In this document: piece by piece, positions 54,786-61,601 of the stretch | How positions within the stretch are numbered: position 1 is the first letter of the stretch | How the letters are laid out: each line of letters starts with the position of its first letter | Assembly: GCF_035195345.1 (NCBI RefSeq) | Contig: NZ_CP136574.1 | Coordinates: 2,285,871 to 2,349,870 of the forward strand | Length of the DNA: 64,000 nt | Source of the DNA: Flavobacterium sp. | GTDB taxonomy: Bacteria > Bacteroidota > Bacteroidia > Flavobacteriales > Flavobacteriaceae | Direction: 5' to 3' | Program-made: the position numbers and the translations under genes | Notes under the pieces: generated by a model | What the model was told of the DNA's origin: nothing | Database searches by the model: none | What the model saw: the letters and a program-made list of their open reading frames with translations, nothing else

Positions 54786-55918
54786 TGGAAAATAAGATAA
54801 ATTTAGTACATATTAATTCCTATTTTCTTACTAATAAGTTACATGAAGAGTTAGTTATGTCCTTAAGGGATATGAATGCTTCAATTCATCAAACTGTATA
54901 TATTCCAATAAACAAAAAGGATAAAATAAATAGCGATTATTGTGAATCTAAAAATATTTTATATACAATTTCCAAAGCTTTTTCAAATCTTGAAAGATAT
55001 TTCTGGCCATTAAAAATGTTATCTATTTATAAGGATTTTAATAAAAAAGTAAAAAATGATAAAATAACAATTACCCATGCACATTCGTTAATATCTAATG
55101 GCATTATTTCCTTTTTATTATTTAAAAAGAAAGCTATTCCTTATGTTGTTACAGTTAGAAATACAGATATAAATATATTCATGAAAAAATCTATTTTTTT
55201 TAGAAAAATAGGTTTCAAAATATTAAATAGTGCTGAATCAATAATGGTTTTATCACCAGCTTATAAGAACATACAATTAAGAGAATGCTTAACAACATTT
55301 CAATTTGAGCAACTGAAAGATAAGATTAAAGTTATTCCTAACGGAGTGAATGATTTTTGGATTAAAAATAGATATTTTGATGAGTCTAAAAACAGTAATT
55401 GCATAGAAATTCTTTTCGTTGGTAAGCTTCGTGAAAATAAAAATTGTAGTGCATTAATTAAAGCTTGTAAAATATTAAAAGAAAAAGGTATTGACTTCCA
55501 ACTTACAATTGTAGGTGAAGGTTATCTTAAAGATAAATTGCAAGAAGAAGCAAAAGGTATAAAAGTTAGATTTGTAGGTTTTATTTCAGATAAGGAACAA
55601 TTATTAAAAATATATAGGAATTCGAATCTTTTAGTGGTGCCTTCATTTAAAGAATCTTTTGGATTAGTATATGTAGAAGCAATGACTCAAGGGTTGCCAG
55701 TGGTTTATACAAAAGGCCAAGGATTTGACGGAAATTACGAAGAAGGAGTAGTTGGTTTTTCAGTAATGCCAAAAGAACATGAAAAAATAGCAGAAGCTAT
55801 TCAAAAAATAAAAGAAAATTACAATGAAATCTCGAAAAATGCTTATAATCATGCTTTAGACTTTTCGTGGACATACAATTCTAAAATGCTTAATGATATT
55901 TATACTAAAATAGAATAA
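54785..55918 (+). CDS. Family 4 glycosyltransferase
   Basis: The 377-residue GT-B enzyme shows IPNGVNDFWI, FVGKLRENKN and the donor-site PSFKESFGLVYVEAMTQGLPVV with E-x7-E. The N-terminal half is weakly conserved, as expected for the acceptor side. Its first base is the last base of the preceding deacetylase stop. It probably adds a sugar to the lipid-linked repeat unit. Confidence 0.87.
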   Translation: MENKINLVHINSYFLTNKLHEELVMSLRDMNASIHQTVYIPINKKDKINSDYCESKNILYTISKAFSNLERYFWPLKMLSIYKDFNKKVKNDKITITHAHSLISNGIISFLLFKKKAIPYVVTVRNTDINIFMKKSIFFRKIGFKILNSAESIMVLSPAYKNIQLRECLTTFQFEQLKDKIKVIPNGVNDFWIKNRYFDESKNSNCIEILFVGKLRENKNCSALIKACKILKEKGIDFQLTIVGEGYLKDKLQEEAKGIKVRFVGFISDKEQLLKIYRNSNLLVVPSFKESFGLVYVEAMTQGLPVVYTKGQGFDGNYEEGVVGFSVMPKEHEKIAEAIQKIKENYNEISKNAYNHALDFSWTYNSKMLNDIYTKIE

Positions 55919-57121
55919 ATGAAAATTCTTTATATACACCAATACTTTAAAACTCCGAGAGAACCCGGAGCTACTCGTATTTATTTTATTGTTCAGCAAC
56001 TTTTAAAGGAGGGGCATAAAGTTACAGTTATTACTCAAAATAAAAAAATAACAGCATCCAATAGAGAAGAAGTCTATATAGACGGTATTAATATAGTTTA
56101 TTTGAAAAATGCTTATTCAAATGAAATGAGTATTCCTATGCGGATTAAATCATTTTTTAATTTTATGTACAAATCTTCTTTTGAAGTTTTTAAACATAAA
56201 AATATTGATTTAGTTATTGCTACATCTACACCCTTATCAGTTGGACTTCCCGCCCTATTATTAAAAAAAATCAAAGGTATTCCTTTTGTTTTTGAAGTTA
56301 GAGATTTGTGGCCAGAAGTGCCTATACAAATGGGGGGGCTTAAAAATTCTTTAGTAAAAAAAATAGCTATTTGGTTTGAAAAAACAATCTATAAAAATGC
56401 AAGCCATATAGTTGCTTTATCTCCAGGTATGTATGATGGTGTTATTAAATATGTTTCATCTGATAAAGTATCAATGATTCCCAATATGGCTAAGAAAGAA
56501 CATTTTTGGCCAAGAGAAAAAAGCAAAGATTGTATTAAAAAGTTACAACTTAGAGAAAATTCTTTTAAAGTAATTCATTTTGGTACAATGGGTATTGCAA
56601 ATGGCCTTCAATATTTTATTGAAGCTGCAAAAATTGCTCATGATAAAGGAATAATGGATGTTGATTTTATTCTTTTAGGAGAAGGAAAAGCAGAAAAAAC
56701 TTTAAAATTATTCGCTGAAAGTAATAAATTAACAAATGTATTTTTTTACGAAAGATTAGCAATGAAAGAGACAAGTGAAGTAGTAAATGTTTGTGATATT
56801 TCGGTTGTCCCATTTCTAAATATTCCAATTTTAAGTACTAATTCACCAAATAAATTATTTGATTCTTTAGCTGCTGGTAAACCAATAATAGTAAATTCAA
56901 ATGGTTGGACAAAAAAAATGGTAGAGGAAAATAGTTGTGGTGCTTTTGTAGACCCAGAAAATCCAAATGAATTATTTGAACTTATCATGGAATGGAAAAA
57001 TCATCCTAATTTACTAAAGATTATGGGTGATAATAGTAGAAAATTAGCTGAAACTACTTATGATGAATCCATATTAACCAAAAGGTTTGCAAGTATTATA
57101 AATACTTTTAATAACAAGTAA
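55919..57121 (+). CDS. Family 4 glycosyltransferase (WbuB/WcaL-like)
   Basis: The 400-residue protein starts ILYIHQYFKTPREPGATRIY, typical of the WbuB-type GT4 group that often transfers FucNAc or QuiNAc. It continues with FEVRDLWPEVPIQMGGL and a donor-site NSPNKLFDSLAAGKPI. The start codon directly follows the stop of the gene before it. The WbuB-like type would fit with a 6-deoxy-HexNAc from the capD-like dehydratase, though that link is inferred. Confidence 0.87.
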   Translation: MKILYIHQYFKTPREPGATRIYFIVQQLLKEGHKVTVITQNKKITASNREEVYIDGINIVYLKNAYSNEMSIPMRIKSFFNFMYKSSFEVFKHKNIDLVIATSTPLSVGLPALLLKKIKGIPFVFEVRDLWPEVPIQMGGLKNSLVKKIAIWFEKTIYKNASHIVALSPGMYDGVIKYVSSDKVSMIPNMAKKEHFWPREKSKDCIKKLQLRENSFKVIHFGTMGIANGLQYFIEAAKIAHDKGIMDVDFILLGEGKAEKTLKLFAESNKLTNVFFYERLAMKETSEVVNVCDISVVPFLNIPILSTNSPNKLFDSLAAGKPIIVNSNGWTKKMVEENSCGAFVDPENPNELFELIMEWKNHPNLLKIMGDNSRKLAETTYDESILTKRFASIINTFNNK

Positions 57122-57127
57122 CAAGCA

Positions 57128-58153
57128 ATGAAAAATATTCTATATTTAGGTTTTTTTATTTTGAAGACGGATTATAAAGATTTAATAAAATCAATCAATT
57201 GTACTTCAAAAAAAGGGTATAACAAACTATTTTTGTGTATAAGAATGGTAATAAACTCATTATGGTATGGTTCTTCATTTGTAGACTATTATAATTTCCA
57301 ATTCTATAGAAAAAATAAAGAGCAGAAGAAAGAATATGCAACAATGGGTATTATGTATAAGTTTCACAATAAAATGAATCATAAAGATTTTATTGATGAG
57401 GTTGATAATAAAAAGACATTTTTCAAAACGTTTAATAAATTCTGTAATCCAGCTTTTTTATATACCCAAAAAGATATGGATATCATCACAACCGTTATTT
57501 TGGAACGAATTAATCAAAAAATTGTGATTAAAAATCCAGAAAGTTCGGGAGGAAAGGGTGTGCGAATTTTCCAAGTTCAAAAAAAAGAAAATAGTATAAT
57601 GATTGGAGATGAAGAACTAATTACTTTTTTAAAAAACCATTTTAAGGAAAATGAATACTTTTATTTTGAAGATTTTATAGTACAGCATGAAAGTATCGCA
57701 AATATTTCTCCATCGGCGGTTAATACAATAAGAATGATAACCTTACTTAATGATGAAAATAGAGTAGATATTATTGGTTCGGTATTTCGTATTAGTGTAG
57801 ATTGTCCTATAGATAATTATTCAGCAGGTAATTTAGCAGCAGAGATTGATAGTGAAACAGGAGTTGTAATTTCAGGAGGTATAAGAAAAAGATCTTCTTG
57901 TGATAGTTATCATGAAATACATCCTTCAACAAAACAACAAATTTTAGGTTTAAAAGTTCCATTTTGGAATGAAATAAAGCAATTGGTTACAGAAGCTGCG
58001 CATATTGTGCCTCAAGTTAGAACAGTGGGATGGGATATTGCAATTACGCCTAGTGGTCCTATAATCATTGAAGGAAATAGTAAGTGGAATAAAGATACAT
58101 GGCAAATTCCAGCTGGAAAAGGAAAACTTCATGTGATTAAAAAATATTTATAA
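57128..58153 (+). CDS. Sugar-transfer-associated ATP-grasp protein
   Basis: The 341-residue protein has a basic, hydrophobic start and an ATP-grasp core. The signs are KNPESSGGKGVRIF (P-loop-like lysines and glycines), YFYFEDFIVQHESIANISPSAVNTIRMITL, the metal-site segment WDIAITPSGPIIIEGNSKWN, and a long linker between. This matches the ATP-grasp family found next to sugar transferases in capsule loci. The expected chemistry is ATP-dependent ligation of a carboxylate to an amine, possibly decorating an amino sugar with an amino acid. Substrate unknown. Confidence 0.8.
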   Translation: MKNILYLGFFILKTDYKDLIKSINCTSKKGYNKLFLCIRMVINSLWYGSSFVDYYNFQFYRKNKEQKKEYATMGIMYKFHNKMNHKDFIDEVDNKKTFFKTFNKFCNPAFLYTQKDMDIITTVILERINQKIVIKNPESSGGKGVRIFQVQKKENSIMIGDEELITFLKNHFKENEYFYFEDFIVQHESIANISPSAVNTIRMITLLNDENRVDIIGSVFRISVDCPIDNYSAGNLAAEIDSETGVVISGGIRKRSSCDSYHEIHPSTKQQILGLKVPFWNEIKQLVTEAAHIVPQVRTVGWDIAITPSGPIIIEGNSKWNKDTWQIPAGKGKLHVIKKYL

Positions 58154-58169
58154 AGAAGTAATTAAAAAA

Positions 58170-58775
58170 ATGTATAAAAATATTTTTAAAAGAGTAATTG
58201 ATTTTATATTAGCTTTGTTAGGGATACTAGTATTATCTCCAATATTTATAATTGCTTTTACAGCACTTTATTTTTCAAATAAAGGGAAACCTTTTTTTAA
58301 CCAAGAACGCCCTGGAAGATATGGTAATATTTTTAAAATAATTAAATTCAAAACCATGACTGATCAAACGGATGTCAATGGAAATCTACTACCAGATAAT
58401 CTTAGATTAACAACTGTTGGGAAATGGGTTCGTAAAACATCTGTTGATGAAATACCTCAATTAATAAATGTTTTAAGAGGAGATATGTCACTAGTAGGGC
58501 CAAGGCCATTAAGGGTGTATTATTTACCTCTTTATTCTAATGAACAAAATAGAAGGCATGAAGTTAGACCGGGAATTACAGGTTGGGCCCAAGTAAATGG
58601 CAGAAATACGTTGAGTTGGACTCAAAAATTTCAATATGATGTTTGGTATGTTGATAATTTAAGTTTTTTTTTAGATGTTAAAATTTTATTTAAAACTGTA
58701 TTTAAAATTTTTAAAACAAATGAAGTTAATGCAACAGCGGACATTACTATGATTCCATTTGATGGTAAAAATTAA
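58170..58775 (+). CDS. PglC-like undecaprenyl-phosphate sugar-1-phosphate transferase
   Basis: This 201-residue monotopic phosphoglycosyl transferase has one re-entrant helix (VIDFILALLGILVLSPIFII), then PFFNQERPGRYGNIFKIIKFKTM, SVDEIPQLINVLRGDMSLVGPRP and RPGITGWAQVNGRNTLSW, the complete family core. It moves a sugar-1-phosphate to undecaprenyl phosphate and so starts each repeat unit. The small PglC type often uses diNAc-bacillosamine or a related deoxy-amino sugar, in line with the adjacent PglD-like gene and the capD-like dehydratase. Confidence 0.93.
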   Translation: MYKNIFKRVIDFILALLGILVLSPIFIIAFTALYFSNKGKPFFNQERPGRYGNIFKIIKFKTMTDQTDVNGNLLPDNLRLTTVGKWVRKTSVDEIPQLINVLRGDMSLVGPRPLRVYYLPLYSNEQNRRHEVRPGITGWAQVNGRNTLSWTQKFQYDVWYVDNLSFFLDVKILFKTVFKIFKTNEVNATADITMIPFDGKN

Positions 58776-58779
58776 TAAT

Positions 58780-59421
58780 ATGAAGAAAAGAGCGGTTATT
58801 TTTGGTGCGGGTACCTATGGTCAAGTATATTCAAAATACTTAGAAGAATATTACGAAATTCTCGGTTTTATTGATGATAATGATTTGTTGAAAGGGACTG
58901 ATATTGGAGGATATTCTGTTCTAGGTAATATTAATTATTTATTTAATGCATTAACTAAAGATATAGCTGTTTTTGTTCCAATTGGTAATAACTCTGTTCG
59001 AGTTAATTTGCTTTCAAAGATAGAGTCAGAAGGATTTGAGATACCATCTTTTATTCATGAATCCGTATTGCTGGATGCAACAGTTGAGTTAGGAAAAGCA
59101 ATATATATATTACCTAGTTCTAATGTGATGCCATTTACAAAAATACAAGATTATTCAATGATAAGTATGGGTGTTAATATTGCTCATCATGTTACCATTG
59201 AAAAGGGATGTTTTTTTTCACAAGGAGTAAATATAGGTGCGTCAATTTACATAAAAGAATTTGCTTATTTTGGAATAGGTTCTACAGTGATGACAGGTGT
59301 TTCTTATATTGGTAAAAATACATTAATCGGAGCAGGAACTTTAATTATTAAAAATGTTCCAGATGAAGTAGTAATGATAGGAAATCCTGGAAAAATTTTA
59401 AGAACTAATATAAATCATTAA
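58780..59421 (+). CDS. PglD/NeuD-like sugar acetyltransferase
   Basis: The ATG at 58780 is preferred because it starts directly with the nucleotide-sugar-binding segment RAVIFGAGTYG; the frame to 58759 overlaps the sugar transferase. The 213-residue protein has a Rossmann-like half (YEILGFIDDND) and a left-handed beta-helix half (VSYIGKNTLIGAGTLIIKNVPDEVV, ending MIGNPGKIL). PglD-type enzymes N-acetylate UDP-4-amino sugars, and NeuD-type ones acetylate sialic acid precursors; either fits this locus. Confidence 0.87.
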   Translation: MKKRAVIFGAGTYGQVYSKYLEEYYEILGFIDDNDLLKGTDIGGYSVLGNINYLFNALTKDIAVFVPIGNNSVRVNLLSKIESEGFEIPSFIHESVLLDATVELGKAIYILPSSNVMPFTKIQDYSMISMGVNIAHHVTIEKGCFFSQGVNIGASIYIKEFAYFGIGSTVMTGVSYIGKNTLIGAGTLIIKNVPDEVVMIGNPGKILRTNINH

Positions 59422-59438
59422 AATAACTTTTAAATAGT

Positions 59439-60128
59439 ATGAATTTTGAAGTAGTTCTAGAATCTATTGAAGAATTAAATGAGGTTAATTTACCAACAAT
59501 TAAAAGTGTTGAACTATGTGCAGGGCTTCAATTAGGTGGAATAACACCAAGTTATGCTACAACAGCCTATTTTTGTGAACATGCTGTTCCTGAAGTTCAC
59601 GTTATGATAAGACCTAGAGCTGGGGGATTTAATTATAATGAATATGAACTTAAATTAATGGTAGAAGATATAAAATTTTTTGCTAAGCTTGGAGTTACAG
59701 GTGTGGTATTTGGACTATTAGATGAAAATTTTAAAATTGAAAAGGAGCATACAAAACGTCTTTATTTTGCTGCAAAAGAATTAGGTTTACAAACCACTTT
59801 TCATAGGGCGTTTGATTTTGCAATAGATACCGAGCATGCCATACAGTTTTTAGTTGAAACAGGCTTTGATAGGCTCTTAACAGCTGGAAGTAAAAAAACG
59901 GTTGATTTTGGAAAAGAAAAATTAAAAAAATGGTCTGATAATTATGGTAATGAAATTCAAATAATAGCAGGTGGAGGTGTTACTTTTGATAATGCAAGGC
60001 AATTAAAAAGTGCAGGTTTAAAAACAATACATTTTAATATTAAAGATGCAATCTTAAGTGAAAATTCCAGTATGGGATATGAATATAAGCTAAATTTAAA
60101 TAAGTTAGTAAATATTTTAAACTTGTAA
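59439..60128 (+). CDS. cutC: CutC-family copper homeostasis protein
   Basis: The 229-residue TIM-barrel protein has the CutC landmarks SVELCAGLQLGGITPSY, HVMIRPRAGGFNY, GVVFGLLDEN, TFHRAFDF and IIAGGGVTFDN. The family was named for copper tolerance in E. coli, but its biochemical role is still unclear. It follows the acetyltransferase gene after 17 bp and may be read from the same transcript, though its role is unrelated to the glycan genes. Confidence 0.92.
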   Translation: MNFEVVLESIEELNEVNLPTIKSVELCAGLQLGGITPSYATTAYFCEHAVPEVHVMIRPRAGGFNYNEYELKLMVEDIKFFAKLGVTGVVFGLLDENFKIEKEHTKRLYFAAKELGLQTTFHRAFDFAIDTEHAIQFLVETGFDRLLTAGSKKTVDFGKEKLKKWSDNYGNEIQIIAGGGVTFDNARQLKSAGLKTIHFNIKDAILSENSSMGYEYKLNLNKLVNILNL

Positions 60129-60536
60129 TAAGGTTAATAAGCCTCTTGGATAAATAATTTTGTATGTTGAATTTTTGTAAATTCTTGTTTTTTTGATAAA
60201 AATATTTCTAGGACATTTAATTTGCTATTAATACATCCTCAATATATTTTTGTTTCGTTTTAATTTGTAAAATTATATATATTAATAATTTATTCATTTT
60301 TTTTAAATAATATATTTGTTACCTCGCAATATCGATTACAGGCATAGAGATTAAATTATTCAAGTGATTTTTAATCGTTCTATAGTCAAATAGATTTTTT
60401 TAGTTTGTTTATTTTAATTGAATTATTAACAAAATAATGTGAGTTCGATATAAAATTATTGAAATATTTAGCATTAAAACAATTCTACATAACGGGTAAA
60501 TATTTCTCTTTTAAGATTTTTAAACTTGTCGCTACA
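60129..60536. other. AT-rich intergenic region holding one promoter element
   Basis: I see no gene or strong hairpin in this stretch of about 400 bases. It contains the -7 element at 60311 and a possible upstream extension of the YdcF-like frame from a TTG at 60459, which is less likely than the ATG at 60537. Confidence 0.5.
60311..60318 (+). promoter_or_regulatory. -7 element (TATATTTG) upstream of the YdcF-like gene
   Basis: An exact TAnnTTTG match followed by TTACCT, giving the same 14-nt string as the capsule export promoter at 5802. It lies about 220 bp upstream of the ATG at 60537, so a fairly long leader would result. No -33 TTG at the ideal spacing. Confidence 0.45.
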
Positions 60537-61280
60537 ATGAATTTTTTTCAAAATAATTTAACCCTATACAATTTTTTTATACTGTTTCTAGTATTGTTAA
60601 TGATATTAACTTATAAATTCAACATTCAAAAAGCGTATTGGTTGTGGATTTTTTATTTTATTTTATTTTTAATGTGTACTACTTCATATTTGCCTAAATG
60701 TTTAGTAAAAAAGCATGAAAATAAAAACAGCATAATTAATCCGAATCTTATTGATACAAATAAAACTTATTATTTACATGTGTTAGGTGCTGGTTATAGT
60801 CTAGAAAAAAGATTGTCAGCTACAAAACAATTGTCTGATGTTACATTGACTCGATTAATTGAAGCAATACGAATATCAAAGTTGTTACCAAATTATATAA
60901 TTGTTAGTTCAGGATATTCTAGCTTAGGATTAGAGTCTCAAGCATCAGTTGTAAAAAGGGCTGCTGTTGAGTTAGGCATACCTAAACAAAATATCGAAAT
61001 GTTAACCACTCCATCTAACACTTCAGAAGAAGTTTCTGCTTTTGTAAAACGATTTGGAACTAATAAAAATGTGATTGTAGTCTCCGATGCATTACACTTG
61101 TCTAGAGCCATAATGTTATATAAAAAAAATGGAATTGTTGCAATTTCAGCACCTACAAATTTTAAGGTCAAACAAGGAATTAATGATTATAATGGTGTAA
61201 CATTGCCATCTATATCTTCAATAGATTTAATGAACGAATACCTAAGAGAACAACTCAAATATTGGAAAGATAGTTGGTAA
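60537..61280 (+). CDS. YdcF/SanA-like (DUF218) membrane protein
   Basis: From the ATG at 60537 the protein has 247 residues: two membrane helices (about residues 8-25 and 32-50) and a DUF218 domain (HVLGAGYSLEKR, YIIVSSGYSS, TPSNTSEEVSAF, NVIVVSDALHLSRAIML, ISAPTNF). ElyC/SanA/YdcF relatives act at the cell envelope, with links to peptidoglycan or lipid-carrier metabolism. A role with the neighbouring glycan genes is possible but unproven. The longer frame from a TTG at 60459 is not preferred. Confidence 0.8.
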   Translation: MNFFQNNLTLYNFFILFLVLLMILTYKFNIQKAYWLWIFYFILFLMCTTSYLPKCLVKKHENKNSIINPNLIDTNKTYYLHVLGAGYSLEKRLSATKQLSDVTLTRLIEAIRISKLLPNYIIVSSGYSSLGLESQASVVKRAAVELGIPKQNIEMLTTPSNTSEEVSAFVKRFGTNKNVIVVSDALHLSRAIMLYKKNGIVAISAPTNFKVKQGINDYNGVTLPSISSIDLMNEYLREQLKYWKDSW

Positions 61281-61290
61281 TATTAGGGAA

Positions 61291-61321
61291 TTTGATTTTC
61301 GATTATGTAAATCTATATTTG
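61291..61321 (+). promoter_or_regulatory. Consensus Bacteroidota promoter (TTTG-N19-TATATTTG)
   Basis: TTTG at 61291-61294 and TATATTTG at 61314-61321 are separated by exactly 19 bp, the best promoter match in the window. It lies 11 bp past the YdcF-like stop but about 280 bp upstream of the next ATG, so it gives either a long leader or a separate small RNA. Confidence 0.65.
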
Positions 61322-61571
61322 TTTATTGTTTTTTGTTAAAATAGAATGCTAAATTTTCATGTTTTACGATTGGATTATATTAATTTTATTTACATTTTTT
61401 GTTTTAAATCTATTTAGTAAACTATTTAATTCAATTTCTATCTCCTTAAAAATTAGTTATTAAGACCATTATTGGTTTTCATTTAAATGTTATTTTTTTA
61501 AAGTTGTCTTTCTAAAATATTTATTAACAGTAAGTTAATATCTTTATGTAAGTAGAAAAAATATTTTTTAG

Positions 61572-61579
61572 TAGTTTTG
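61572..61579 (+). promoter_or_regulatory. -7 element (TAGTTTTG) near the last adhesin gene
   Basis: TAGTTTTG matches TAnnTTTG and lies 22 bp upstream of the ATG at 61602. It lacks a recognisable -33 element but has the more usual distance to the gene than the promoter at 61291. Confidence 0.45.
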
Positions 61580-61601
61580 TCAAAAATATTGATAATCATA
61601 C

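Larger units (their letters stand above)
61281..61601. other. Intergenic region with two promoter elements ahead of the last adhesin gene
   Basis: No open frame of note lies in these 320 bases. A full -33/-7 promoter stands at its left edge (61291-61321) and a second -7 element near its right edge (61572-61579). The part between is AT-rich without a clear hairpin. Confidence 0.5.

Noticed and set aside
60459..60536. Upstream TTG start of the YdcF-like gene
   Set aside because: The ATG at 60537 begins directly before the first membrane helix; the additional 26 residues have no clear pattern. Not fully excluded.
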